Source of the DNA: Diospyros lotus
Lineage: Eukaryota; Streptophyta; Magnoliopsida; Ericales; Ebenaceae
Assembly: GCF_014633365.1 (NCBI RefSeq)
Contig: NC_068339.1
Coordinates: forward strand, 34,853,316-34,917,315
DNA: 64,000 nucleotides
Direction: 5' to 3'
The notes beneath the pieces were generated by a model that made no database searches, was not told the origin of the DNA, and saw only the letters and a list, made by a program, of their open reading frames with translations. Numbering within the stretch: the first letter of the stretch is position 1; every line of letters begins with the position of its first letter. The translations under genes and the position numbers were made by a program. Of the stretch, positions 11,701 through 23,430 are shown piece after piece.

Positions 11701-12420
11701 TTCAAGCACATACCATAACGGTTCTCATTGACCAACCCGTGCAGCAAATTCTCCAACTGCTAGAACACTTACAAAGGCTAACCAAATGGGCCATTGAGCT
11801 CAATGAATACGATCTCCAATATGAGTCGTGGAGAGCCATCAAGGGCCAGACATTGACTAATTTTATAGTAGAGTATACACATCAACTCGAGCTTGAGAAA
11901 AAATCCTTGTCTTAGTGGAAATTGTTCGTGGATAGAGCCTCTAATGTGCAAGGAAGTGGAGCTGGCATTACGTTAATTTCTCTTGAAAATTCTATTTTGG
12001 AATACTCTCCAGGATTCTCTTTTCCCAATTCAAATAATATCACAAAATATGAATCCCTCATTGCCGGTCTAACTATCACTCGAAAGCTTGAAGTAAAAAA
12101 GGTGGTAGCTTATAGCGACTCCCAGCTTGTGGTGTAGCAGTTTCAGGGTACCTATGAATCTAGGGATCCCATGCTCACCCGGTACCTACAGAAATTACAG
12201 GGATTGGCACATTCTTTTCGTGATTTTCAATTAGTCTAGGTTAATCGTACCCTCAATCACCATGCGAATGCATTCGCCAAGCTGGCATTAGCTAGAGATA
12301 GTCCTAGGCGCTTGATCAATATGGAGATCCTACAAAAGTCAAGTATAGATGAAAGTGAGGAAGAAAAAACATTGCAGATCATCGAAATAGTTGACGATTG
12401 GAGATTGTCCATTATGTGAT
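11701..12420 (+). pseudogene. T1 RNase H end and second (archaeal-type) RNase H
   Basis: The first RNase H finishes with ITVLIDQPVQQILQ. After a linker (WAIELNEYDLQYESW) a second RNase H-like domain begins near 11910: KLFVDRASNVQGSGAGI, then KYESLIAGLTITRKLEVKK and YSDSQLVV, giving the D...E...D acidic positions. A stop (12135-12137) interrupts it; QGTYESRDPMLTRYLQKLQG and NHHANAFAKLALA follow. A second, archaeal-type RNase H behind the usual one is a hallmark of plant Tat/Ogre elements, so this domain is the strongest lineage marker for T1. A stop at 12417-12419 closes the frame before integrase. Confidence 0.85.
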
Positions 12421-13183
12421 ACTTGCTTACCAGGGAGCTTCTTGCTGGCCCTATGATAGCCAAAATGCTGAAAGTCCAGGCGGCTTGCTATGTGATCATA
12501 AACGATATTCTCTACAAGTGCTCCTTTTCCATGCCCCTATTAAGGTGTCTTAGCCCGCAATAAGTGTAACAAGCCCTGGATGAAGTGCATAAGGGCGATT
12601 ATAGTGAGCACCTCGGCAAAAGGTTACTGGTTGCCAAAGTCATACGGGCTGGTTTTTTCTGGCCTACATTGCGTAGAGACATTTTTGTAAAGGTTCGGAC
12701 TTGTGACAAGTGCCATAGGCACTCGCCATTATCTTCGTCACCCATGACAGATATCCAACAAATCTTCCATCCTATCCCTTTCGCACAATGGGGATTGGAT
12801 ATACTTGGTTGGATATACTTGGCTTATTTCTTATTGTCACTAGCCAACAGAAGTTTCTACTCATAACTATTGATTACTTCATTAAGTGGGTGGAGGCCGA
12901 CCCCTTAGTGGTCGTCACAAAGAAGAAAGTGGAGAACGTAGTGTCCTTTGCCATTTTGGAATCCCTTAGATCCTTAATACGAACCATGGCACACAATTGG
13001 ACTCTGACATTTTTTGTGCCTTCTATGATAGATGGGAACTTTGCCTTCACATGGCATCAGTTGCCTACCCTCAAGTGTACGGTCAAGCCAAAGTTGCCAA
13101 CAAGATCATTCTCCAAGGCCTTAAAACTTGATTGGATACTTGATGAATTCTGCCTTAACAATTCAGGGTTGAACTTTTCATAA
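12421..13183 (+). pseudogene. T1 integrase, truncated
   Basis: The zinc-binding N-terminal part is visible from 12585: H..GDYSEHLG, then the pair CDKCH near 12710. The catalytic core starts with PFAQWGLDILG and continues FLLITIDYFIKWVEADPL and KKKVENVVSFAI. A 14-bp tandem duplication (12795-12822, TTGGATATACTTGG twice) breaks the frame right at the first core motif. Later sequence in another frame resembles the region around the third acidic residue (YPQVYGQAKVANKIILQGLK). The central DDE stretch is badly decayed and the C-terminus is missing. The enzyme would insert element DNA into the host; this copy cannot. Confidence 0.8.
12795..12822 (+). repeat. 14-bp tandem microduplication in T1 integrase
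   Basis: TTGGATATACTTGG is present twice back to back. Since 14 is not a multiple of 3 it shifts the integrase frame, visible as GLDILG in one frame and core sequence in the next. Confidence 0.85.
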
Positions 13184-13588
13184 GGAAATTTTAGGTATCA
13201 GTGTTCTCCCTCCTGTAATTGTGAGGGCATGCAATGGAAAAACAAATTCCCGGGCTCCTCAGTGATGAATAAGCCTAGGAATAGTGGCGATGACTGTCAA
13301 ACCTTGATAATAGTCATAAGTTTGAGACAATCTTAAAACTTGGAGTGGCTTCATCCCCTTAGTTACAAAAATGACAATACCACCGCCCTCTGATGACCAA
13401 TGCATGGATGCCCCTAACATAATGCATCTCGCACTGACTCGCAGGTTAAAAAGGTAAAGAATAACAAATCAAGTATCATCTTGCATTTTCATGTCAATGC
13501 TTAATCCAAGTATGCCCACCTCGGCACCCATTTTTCTTATAGTCTCCCCTATGCTTTTTAGTCCAATGCAAGAGTGGGGAGCCATTAT
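13184..13588 (+). other. 3' untranslated region of T1
   Basis: No coding potential. Lies between integrase and the probable LTR. A short purine run (AAGAGTGGGGAG, 13570-13581) just before the end could be the polypurine tract. Confidence 0.4.
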
Positions 13589-14436
13589 TGTGGGGTGCCC
13601 CAAAAATTTCCTAAGTCTTAAGAATCTTCTTGATGAGTCCTTCCCCAAAGAGCCTCTAGGACGATAGCCTCCCAAGCCCCCAAAGGGTCCACCCGGGATG
13701 GCTTAGCCTATTTATTTTGCATAAGTTTGGAGATACCCTTCAAGTCTCCTAGACTAAAGCCACCTGATTGCCCAAAACCCTTATTGGGACCATCTAGAGA
13801 CAACCATTGGGGTGTTTCACCCCGAAGCCATCTCTAAGCCCTCTAGCATCTCAGGTCATACTCCCTAAAAGATACTTTAGACTCAACCGTGGGTCCCGCC
13901 TATTGTCTATAAATATTTGCCTCTTTCATGGAAAATGGATCTTTCTGGAATCATTTGGACCTGACTCTTTCTTTCTCTAGAACCCATCCAGAACCTACTC
14001 TTTGGGACACTTGAACACGCACATACTACATACATTGGACATGCATCTGCAAACTTTTGGACATACTTTTCATACTATTGTCTGACTTAGGTATCAAAGG
14101 GCCTGCGTGGGGGAGTCTCTTGCATGCCTTTCTAATGTCCTTTGTGCTCATAGGTTAAGGCGAAGCCATGCTCCCTAAAGACCCAAAAGGCTTACCTTCT
14201 TAAAGACTCATTAGGTCCCTCATTCATCATTACCTTGAAGGCTCTTCTGGGCACAAAGTTTGGAAGACCCCTTATTCGAGTTCCACCAGATCTGGCCTTC
14301 TAAGACTACGACTTTGACTTGATCCAGATCCAGTTAACCTTGCCAACGACATCTTGAACCCTCTACTTAAGTGAAGGACTATGCTTTGGCTGATTCCAAG
14401 ATAAATAAATTTAATGATTGTAGTTTGGCAACAACA
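13589..14436 (+). mobile_element. Probable T1 LTR (family T)
   Basis: Tentative limits TGTGGGGTGCCCC to TTTGGCAACAACA. The end resembles that of Tat LTR C (TTTTGGCAACAACA). It holds a TATA box at 13908-13915 and a segment (from about 13880) that is clearly similar to the fragment at 38505-39051. Start inferred from the purine run before it; no target duplication was checked. The 5' LTR of T1 is not in the window. Confidence 0.5.
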
Positions 14437-14883
14437 CCAGCTAAATGCTCACCCAGGCATCCTTGTAAGTCTAGGATAAGCCCACCTAGACACCTGGGGG
14501 GACCTCTCGTGTATATCCGAGTGAAGTCCACCTGAACACCCTAAAGGACTCCTTTGTATGTGTTTAGGAGAAGTTTAGCTAGACTCTTGGGGGAACTGCC
14601 CCGTGTAAGATTAGATGATGTTTACTTGAACATTCAAGAGGACCCGTGTATGTTTGGGTGAAGTCCACTTGCCCTATCAAAGGAAACCGCCCAGAGCTTT
14701 GAATGAAACTAAAGTCCTCTTAGAGAATGATAATGTAGAAGCTAACACCCTGCTTCGGTAGCTCATTGCAAGGCCCACCTTCTCCTAGAGACTCCCTAGG
14801 CCACTAAGTCCTTTGAGGCTATTCCTTTTAAGACCATCCGATTTTACTTAGGATAGTTGTCCTCACGCTTGAGAGACACGTGT
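14437..14883 (+). other. Unassigned non-coding segment with degenerate repeats
   Basis: Between the probable T1 LTR and solo LTR B1. No coding potential. 14465-14690 holds about four or five degenerate copies of a ~46-bp unit (CCGTGTATGTTTGGGTGAAG type). The segment continues at 18770-18892 beyond B1. Confidence 0.45.
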
Positions 14884-15956
14884 TGTAATATCCTAGATTT
14901 TCAAAAGGGCTCAAGAGTAGTTTTAACTTGGGGCATAGGTGAAATTATCAAAAGAATTGGGACTTAAGTATAATTTCTTACAGTTATCAGTACCGAATCA
15001 ACTGTAGGGAATGGCCTGGAATGTAGATGTCTAAGAAAATTGATATGGTACTGACGAACATCCTGAGATAGGATTTATGGTATTAAAAGAAATTAGAATC
15101 GAGATAGTTTTTTGTACAACTTCGATTCAAGCTAAAAAATTGAATTGTTGTAGGAGACTTCCAGGAAGTCAACTAAACCCTAAGGGGGCTCCGGTTTTAC
15201 GTAAAGATCAACCTTGAAGTGGTTTCAAGATGAAACAAAGTTCCCGTGAGGGCATATGGATGAAATCGTTCTTATTGAGTAAGTCTTGAATTATTAATTT
15301 TGGATTTTCGATGTCATAATAAAAATTAATTTGATGTTTGAGGGTGTAATTGCAATTAAAGAATTGCCCAAGTGAAATAGAGATGAAATTGGAGTTTAAA
15401 TGTATAATTTCTTAATATTATGATGCAATATATAGTTATATATATAAATATATATGTATAGGTGCAGTTGTGTGTGTGTGTGTGTGTGTGGCCATACCCT
15501 GCACATCTCATGCTGCTGCAATCAGCCATGACTTACAAGATTCATGAGAGATTTGCACGCAATAGGTGATGGCCAAGGCTGATTTAGGGCAGTGAGTTTG
15601 CCTATAAATTGAGTGAGAGTTTTAGTGATTTGGAGGGAGGAAGAAGTGAAGTTGGAAGCTGGGCAGTGGCAGCGAGTAGCCTCGATGGAGCTGGAGGTTA
15701 GCTTGGTAGGTAACGGTAGCCGTGTAGTAGCAAGAGGCAACTGGTGGTGGTCACAGGAAGCGACGAAGGTGGCCTGAGATGGAGGTTGCAGCAGAACACG
15801 ACCATGGTAGCCGTTAACACTGTGATTGGAGTAGTGGCAATGACGGCAGAGGCATGAGGCGGTGACAGTCGGAAGCACGGCGATCAAGGGTGGGCGTTAG
15901 CGACGACGCTGGCCGTAGTAGTAGGCGGTGAGTGGCTGCAAGGATGGTATGCACAG

Positions 15957-16080
15957 AAGGCAGAGAAGAAGGAAGGAGGAAGAAGAAGGAAGGAAGGAGA
16001 AGAAGAAAAGAAGAAGAGAAAAAAAGAGAAAGAAAAAAAGAAGAAAATGGAGAAAAAGGACGAAAAATAGGGAGACATAG
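15957..16080 (+). repeat. Purine-only tract inside LTR B1
   Basis: About 120 bp of almost pure A/G (GAAGGAAGG, GAAGAAG patterns). It yields spurious lysine/glutamate-rich frames on one strand and serine/phenylalanine-rich frames on the other. Low complexity, not a gene. Confidence 0.8.
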
Positions 16081-17206
16081 GGAAAAGGTTTCGAAAAATT
16101 CTAAAAAAATCTAAGAATTAATTTGGGGCTAGAGGGGAATGCCAAAGCAAGAAAATTATTTGGACACGCGTTTCAAGGTCATGGCACACATTTCAAGGAA
16201 GCTTGAGAGGCTAAGTTAAGGTGAGTAAAATTTTTTAGAAAATTCTAGAAAATTAGGAAAATTATTTTATGATTTTTATAGAGAAATATTTGAGGAATAT
16301 TTACTTTGGATTTATTGAGAAAAAATAGGAAGAAATAGAGGGAAATTATGAAAAAATTAGGAAAAATAGAATATTGATAGTCTTGAATAAATGTGATGGC
16401 TAGGGTACGTAGAGGTTCCAAATTGAGTACATTAGAAGCCTGGCACGAGAATCAAGATATTCTAAGATACGTTTGAGGTAAGTGGTTCAACCCAATACCT
16501 GATTTTATGTAAATGGTTTTATCATGTTGTCATGTCTTGATGTGAATGTCATATAGATTGCATTTACATGCTATGATGAAATGTGTATACATTCACGATG
16601 ATATTATTGGTTATGCATTGCACAGTGTTTTGGATAATGGACTAGCACCGTTGCTCTACCAAGGGTGCACCCATACAGCTCGGCCTGGTAAGGAGGCTGT
16701 AAAAATAGGGAGCAGCAGTTGGGTGCAGTCGACTCAAACTAAAGGAATGATGACATTTTGCATATTGCATCCATGCACGAAATATGTTTATTGTACCCTT
16801 ACTTAGATAATTTATCATCTAACTTAGGTTTTGCCCCTAGAATATTCAAACATTTCAGATGGAGATTGTAGAAAAAACGAGGATGAATAAGGTATGAAAT
16901 GACACTTAGCAAAGTGCATGATGTATTGATTGAACGTTATGTAGCCCATGTATTTAAGTTCTGCTACTTGAAATTCTGAACGTTTTCAGGAATGATGATG
17001 TATAACCTTATTATTGGTTAATGTTAAAGTTAAGGTTCAATTCTAGCTTCTGCATTTGATGTTTTTGATGATTCTCATTCGAGATAGATGAATGAAAATT
17101 TTGGGATAAATATGAGGAATGATATGGTTTAGCCGTAATCTTGAATAGAAAAAATTGATTATCCTAGAATTGTCCCAAGTTATAACGCATCCGAGAGAGT
17201 GGGGTG

Positions 17207-18759
17207 TGTTGAGCCAAATTGCTCCAATAAACCTATTGTGTATTTTGATGTTTAACAAAACATAATTTTAGTAAAACTATTTTTGGTATATTTAAATCCC
17301 CTAATGGAATTTTGATATGTTTTATGGTAGAAAACTTATTTTAAGTATTATAGTATTTTGTGTATCAAAATAAACCAAGAAATGTTATTTGTTCTATGTA
17401 GAATATTAGCACACTACAAGGGAACATATAAGAAAATGTTTTCATTTTGGAAAACTATCTCCTGATATTTTGATAGCTAATATTCATTATTATTAAAATG
17501 ATTTTTAATGAATTTTTCAAGAAATAGAAAATATGTATTTTGTAGATGGTAAAATCGTCAAATCTCGAATTTGTTCTAAAACCAAAATTCTACTTTCTTA
17601 TTGGTTTGGATTTTAATTTTTTAGATATTTTTATTTGATTCAAATAGGGAGTACTTTCTTATTTACATTTATGTATTAAAATAAATGAAAGGTAAAATAT
17701 AAATTAAGGAAACTGTGGACATTTACTTAAACTAAAATATAAATATCTTGTATGAATTCATGCTATGTATTATATTATCAAGCAAATCTTTATTTTCCTG
17801 AAAATTTGGACTGAGAGTCGACTCCCGGTGAGGGACAGTCGACTGTGGACGTGCATCAGTCGACATAGTCGAATATTGTTTATGTACATCAAGATAGCCG
17901 AGAGTGGGTTTTGGCCAATCAACTGTCAAGTCGACTATAAGCCAATGAGAGTCAACTGTCTATGAGAAGTCAACTATGGGTTGAGCGAGAGCCGACTGTC
18001 GATTAGAATAGTCGACTGCCAGACTCCAACGGTCGGATTTTTATAGCTGTTGCAGGTCGTTTGGAAGCTCCATTATAAATATCAAGAGGATAAATCTGGA
18101 GAAGGCTAATGCTCTATCACTTCCTATCTTCCTAAAGCACACCCAAGCTCTCAACACTCAAGAAAAGCAATCCAAGGCTCAAACTCAAAGATATATCCTT
18201 TGGAGCCCAAGGCAAAGGAGAAGAAGATATTCTCTCCATTTGTGGTAAATTGTATTTGTATTCATATTTTCCTTGTATAATTGTTCTTATATCCATATCC
18301 ATATTTGTCTAAGATTGTTGGATTTAGCATTACATTATAACTACTTTAATTGGGATTGTGAGTAGTCTCCTAGAGCCCAAGTAATCTAGGTGTGTATTGT
18401 TGTATTAGTTTCTAGGGTGAGCTAAGAGGAAAACCTCAGTGTTGTGTAAAAGTTCCCTAGGTGATCTTGTTGGAAAACCTAGGTGTGGTTTTAGCGGAAC
18501 CTCAAGTGTCGGGTTAACCTTGAGAGAGTGGAGTAGGTGTTGGAGACATCGAACCACTATATATCTTATGTTTATATTGTGGTTGCTTGTGTATTTATAT
18601 TGCTATCATTTCCAAACAACATATATATTTATAACAAGTGTATTTTGTGTATAAGAAAATCTCAAAAGTTTTAAAAGGGAAGAATCGGTTCAACAATTTT
18701 TTAATACTCAATTCACCCCCTCTCTTGAGTGGCCATTGTATTATGTCAAGGGACCAACA
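17207..18759 (+). mobile_element. Solo LTR E1 (copia-type) inserted in LTR B1
   Basis: 1553 bp, TGTTGAGCC to GGGACCAACA, with an exact GGGTG duplication (17202-17206 and 18760-18764). The insertion splits the last bases of LTR B1, so B1's terminal TTACA is found only after it. TATA box at 18074-18081. The 3' end carries TTCACCCCCTCTCTTGAGTG, shared with E2, E3 and E5; E5 continues into a copia primer site and gag, which gives the class. GTCGAC palindromes cluster at 17817-18016. Confidence 0.92.
17817..18016 (+). repeat. GTCGAC palindrome cluster in LTR E1
   Basis: Exact GTCGAC at 17817, 17838, 17859, 17930 and 18011, most as AGTCGACT. Decayed forms GTCAAC (17951, 17970) and GCCGAC (17991) lie between. 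Located just upstream of the TATA box. Confidence 0.85.
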
Positions 18760-18769
18760 GGGTGTTACA

Positions 18770-18892
18770 CGTGTACACCTTAGATATTTATGGCATAAAC
18801 ACCTATAAATATCCCTTTCCTTAACAAGGAAAGGGATTGACTTTTTGGCATACTAACATCAACTATTCTTTCTACATATTACATTTACTGTG
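18770..18892 (+). promoter_or_regulatory. Promoter-like fragment of an unassigned LTR
   Basis: Continuation of 14437-14883 after removal of B1. It holds TATAAATA (18804-18811) and an imperfect inverted repeat CCTTTCCTTAACAAGGAAAGG. It looks like the U3/R part of an unidentified LTR, cut by D1 at 18893. Confidence 0.35.
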
Positions 18893-21109
18893 TGTTAGTG
18901 TTAGTGCCCTAATGTAAGATTTAGATGGCGTCTAACAATTGTAATAATAGGACTAATGATGTAATTTTTGAAAATATAATAAAATATGTTTTCATATTTT
19001 AAGATCATATCGTCATTCGTAGCTCTCCTATCAATTCATATGAATAAGCCCTTACATTTCCTAACGATAGTCTTATTCTTAAGTATTAAGAATATGTGAC
19101 AAAAACTTTTTGATTAAGGAATTCTTAATAGTATTCCCAATCCATAGATTTCTCAGAAGTGGGTTATGATTAATTGATTATGGACTGGCACATGGGTTAC
19201 TACCTTTGATTAGTATAAGACACTAATGATAAAAGATGGTGAGTCACATGTTGTAATCCATGAGATGAATATAGTAAACATGTGGGTAGATATTAGTGGA
19301 ACATTTGCTGAATGTGACACACGTGATAAATGACATGGATGAGAGAATCTATGATCTATCGCAGGCTTCAATTTTGTTACTGGTCCTTAAATTGGAGGCA
19401 ACATAGTTATCTTATATATTGGTGCTAGGGATTTGCCATTGCTAAGAACCATCTGATTACCGGTGAAAGAGGTACTGTGTGGTCCCTGTGTAGTGGCGTA
19501 TGGAGGCAAGTGATTGCTAATGGGATCTATTGACCTCCGACATGAGGTAAACATCCTATGCGATCAGTGGTCGTTTTGATTTAAGAAACCCTTGGCAAGG
19601 GTACACTTCATGGAAAGTGTTTCCAATGTCAAAAGGAGTTTCGATGTGTCATCTTGATCTCACCTCACTGATCTTGGCATAACTACCAAGTTAGTTAGTT
19701 TGATCAGTCCATGACTCTTACTCAATTGAGATGTTAGTTGATGGAGGGATTATAGTACAGTAGAATCGTAAGCCCAAATAGGTTCTCAAAGAAGTTAGAC
19801 TTCATTATTGGTAGGATTATCTTGATATAATGCTAGGTGTTACTCAAGGTCTTTCGAGGTACATCGAGAAAACGGAGAGGTCCTCGTTCTAGACCAAAAT
19901 GTTTGGTTGGGGTCAAAGAGTTTGATGTGTCTTGATTGCTACTTAATAGTAAACCTAGAAGGCCACACCCGTATCCAAGTGTGTTGGTTGACTAAGCGAT
20001 TAAAGCTGAAATCAACATTAAGAGTTAATAAATCGGGTTCAAAAGATTAAATTAATACGGATGAACTGTTAAGAGTTGATAAGTATGTCATTAAGAGTTA
20101 ACGAGGGCCTCGATTTCATCATGAGATGATAAAAGGGTCATTAAGAGTTAATGGCAAGCTTAAATCTAATTTCTGAAAACTTGGACAAAAGGCCAAAAAT
20201 AGTCGATAAGCCCTAGAAGCTGTCGACTGGATCAAGGGCTAGAGCTGGTTGATGGGTTGAGAACCAGTCGACAGATCATGCCAATCGGTTAACAACTTCT
20301 TAGAACTGTAAACCATTTTTGTTGTAGAGGATTACAATTCACACATCCAATTTGTCATTTATATAATGGATTCAAGGACATGTTTATGGGAGGACAATTG
20401 GGGAGGAGGCAATGCATTCTAATGGTCTCCTCCTTATCTCCTAGCTCTCTCCCCATGTTGTCTGTTTGATTTGAGCTGAGTTGGGTGTCTAGGGTTTTTA
20501 CGGGTATTCATATTTAAGCAAATGAGAAGAAGAATGAGAGAAGCCAACTTTTGCAAACTGGTTGCAAACCAATCTCTTAGCCTTAGCTCATTTTCTCTCT
20601 TCATTCTAGAGCCCAAAACCCTCATTCATTGCTCCCTTTAATTGCTCTCTTGTTAGAATAACAAACTAAATATATAGGGAGTCTATATATTGGTTTTTGG
20701 AGATCATTCAGGTGAACCCAAAATTAGTTTAATCTCTCTCACTCAATCTTTCTAGCATATAGATTGGGTTATGAGATTCATCCACCATTTGGAGTGTGGA
20801 CCGACTAGGGTCTTCGTATTTTCAGAGGTCAGACTAGTCATCCGAGGTGCCATTTAAAAGGAGCTCGAGAGCAATGGTTGCTATTATTGAGAGGATTCCA
20901 GCCTCTACATCAGATTCAAACCATTAGTGAGGTATAAATGCTAAACCCCTTATGGCATGGTTTGTATTTTTTTTGCATATGGTCATTGGAAACCGAGTCT
21001 TACATGGTGATTCTTGTATTTTCCATTGCGTATTATGTGTTTTTGGGATTTTTTTTTTGAAAATCATAAAACTTTACATGGATACACCAAATGTTGGCAT
21101 TCCTCTTCA
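18893..21109 (+). mobile_element. LTR D1: 5' LTR of a copia element
   Basis: 2217 bp, TGTTAGTGTTAGTGCCC to CATTCCTCTTCA. A primer binding site follows one base later, so this is a 5' LTR and not a solo LTR. The five bases before it are CTGTG; the element's other end was not found, so the duplication cannot be tested. From 19226 on it matches the fragment D3 (51510-52961) closely, for example the stretch ATAGTAAACATGTGGGTAG. GTCGAC motifs appear near 20225-20275. Confidence 0.85.
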
Positions 21110-21110
21110 G

Positions 21111-21122
21111 TGGTATTAGAGC
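21111..21122 (+). other. Primer binding site of copia element D1
   Basis: TGGTATTAGAGC, the copia form of the site complementary to the 3' end of initiator methionine tRNA (usual TGGTATCAGAGC, one change). It starts minus-strand DNA synthesis. Confidence 0.85.
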
Positions 21123-22452
21123 CTCACCTTGGTTTTAATATCCTATGCTATTGTTTTTATAATATGTGTGTGTTTTGGGTGGTATTTTGCTCTATGTTTT
21201 GTAGGTTTATGCAAGGACAGTGGATAGTGTGCTGCCATCGATCGATAATTCTCGGCCTTGGCCTTAAGATAACTATTGACCAAAGGTAGACCTGTTGACC
21301 TCTAGCAGAGAGTTTGTCAACAGTCTTGAGAAAGTTGTCGACCGCTCAAAGTAACCCAGAAATGGTCGAAGGTTTCCTTGAGGGTGTTAACCATTTGGTG
21401 TTTTAGTAGGAGACCTTCGACATTTTCTTGTGAATTGTTGGTCGATCCTCATGAAACCCAGAAATAATCGACCGTTTTAGGCACTTGTAGAGCGTTTTGG
21501 GTGTTTTTCGATTTATGTTTTATTGTTATGAGATTGCTATGATACAAAATCAATTAATGCTCATGATATGAGGAGACAATAGCTTGAAAAATGATGCATA
21601 TTACATTAACATGGATTTTATATTATAATGCCATTATATTCAATAAGATAGAATGGATGGGTGATCATGGACCTGATGTAATATGATTGTATGGATGAAT
21701 GAATGTATGTTACAGGTATTTAATGGTTTGTAATATTATTATTTTCATTCTATTTTGGGACTATAATGAGACATAAGTCTTCTTGTATTTTTCATTTTAG
21801 TAGAAAAATTGTATAGTACAAATTCTATGCAAAATGAAGATGAAGTCATCAAGAGTTGGTGACTCCAAGGAGCAAGAAGGCCGAGAGAGATTTTTTGCCC
21901 ATGAGATGGGTGTTATGTATGTCCCTACAAATGCTATTGATTAAATCCAAAGACTTGTATTTAATCAATAAGCATAAAAGTATATGATCATCCAATATGT
22001 ATGCATGAATTTATTTACGTATGAGACACATGATAGAAAACTTAATGCATGTGCAAAGTGAAACCTCCAAAATAACTTATGAATTTATTTTGAATGCATG
22101 AGTTGGTTATGTATGAGATACATAATAGGAAAACTTAAATGCATGTGCAAAGTGAAACCTCCATAATAAATTATGAATTTATTTTGAATGCATGAGTTGG
22201 TTATGTATGAGATAGATACATAATAGGAAAACTTAAATGCATGTGCAAAGTGAGACCTCCAAAATAAAGACCAAAATTTTCCCAAATTGTGTAAAACAAA
22301 TATTAGATATGGTAAATAACATTTATTGTTAGCCCTCCATCATCGTAGGTGATCGTCAACTCGATTAGGTGCACTCTAGTTGCCCATAGGCCAGAGGGTA
22401 CATTTCATGAGAGGAAATTGATGCCTATCTAAGCATGTGATGTTGTCGATGT
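21123..22452 (+). mobile_element. Non-coding interior of copia element D1
   Basis: 1.3 kb following the primer site with no gag or pol similarity in any frame. It contains GTCGACC-type motifs near 21300-21480 and a tandem repeat at 22006-22270. It ends abruptly at LTR I. Either a non-autonomous (large retrotransposon derivative) element or the long 5' untranslated leader of one whose coding part was lost. The last 90 bases of the window look similar to part of it. Confidence 0.5.
22006..22270 (+). repeat. ~94-bp tandem repeat in D1 interior
   Basis: Two near-identical units start GAATTTATTTTGAATGCATG at 22081 and 22175; a degenerate partial unit precedes them from about 22006. The second full unit has a small GATA insertion. 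Confidence 0.8.
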
Positions 22453-23430
22453 TGTAACACCCTAAATTTTCAGGGCGTGTTATGACTTAGGATTTCAAGA
22501 ATTTTTTTTTCCACGCCACAACCACTGAAATACAATCACATAATTCCCATAAATCCCAATTTCACCTTCTAAACCTATCGATCTTAATAACCAAATAACT
22601 AAAAAAGGTTATGTTATTACAAATGCGGAAGCCAGATCGAACCTGATATGGTTCATAACCATAACGCTTTATTTATCATATAAGAAATCGTTCAAGACAT
22701 TTAGAAAATATATTACATGGACATCATCTCTCGTAAGCAATAACTGAAAATATAACTGAATATATACTAAGGTTTGCATCGATTTCGTATGTAATTAAAG
22801 ACATGCTGAGACATGTTACATGCAACAAACTAAGCTTATTCTTTAACTATCTCCTTTTCCTTAGAGGCATTTGTCGAACCTGGAAAGTTCGAATATTCTA
22901 GGGACATAGTCTAATTAGAAGATGAACCTTCTAGTAAGAACTCCAAATAGTTTATATATATATGCATGAACAGGTATAAAGTGTATGAGGAAACAATGAG
23001 GACTATTCCGAAGTGCCTCGTGAACATGTCAGCCTCCTCCAACAAGAGCTTTCTCAATGGTGCATTCTAGGGCCTCTCGGGAAATCCCTGACCATGTCAC
23101 CTTGGCCTAACCTCATAGAACTCATGCAAACACCACATCCGTTGTCCCTTAGGCTCACGACCTTCCTCACGAGAGCTTGCTCACTGCACATGCATAACGC
23201 CTCTTGGGGGATATCCAGACTTTTGCCTTCAAGCAACAATAGAGAAGTACAACAGTATAGCTGCACGGACTTTATGAATGCAACAGTTTGAAATCTAACG
23301 ACATATATTTTTCAAGAAAACACATTTCAAATATGTCACATAATTTCACGCAAGAGAACAATAGGAGTTTGCATATAGGAGCTCTTCACAAAACAAGACT
23401 ATGAGTATAGGAGTCTCACTAAACATGTTT

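Larger units (their letters stand above)
14884..18769 (+). mobile_element. Solo LTR B1 (chromovirus-type), split by solo LTR E1
   Basis: TGTAATATCC at 14884 to TGTTACA at 18769, flanked by an exact CGTGT duplication (14879-14883 and 18770-18774). Without E1 and one copy of its duplication it is about 2.33 kb. TATA box (TATAAATT) near 15603-15610. It contains a (TG)n run at 15472-15490 and a purine tract near 15957-16080. Sequence near 16390-16470 matches minus strand LTRs I and J. No polyprotein is attached. Confidence 0.9.

Noticed and set aside
15932..16114. Lysine/glutamate-rich frame
   Set aside because: Translation of a purine-only low-complexity tract in LTR B1.
21111..21122. Part of a tRNA gene
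   Set aside because: Only the 12-base primer site complement is present, with no cloverleaf around it.
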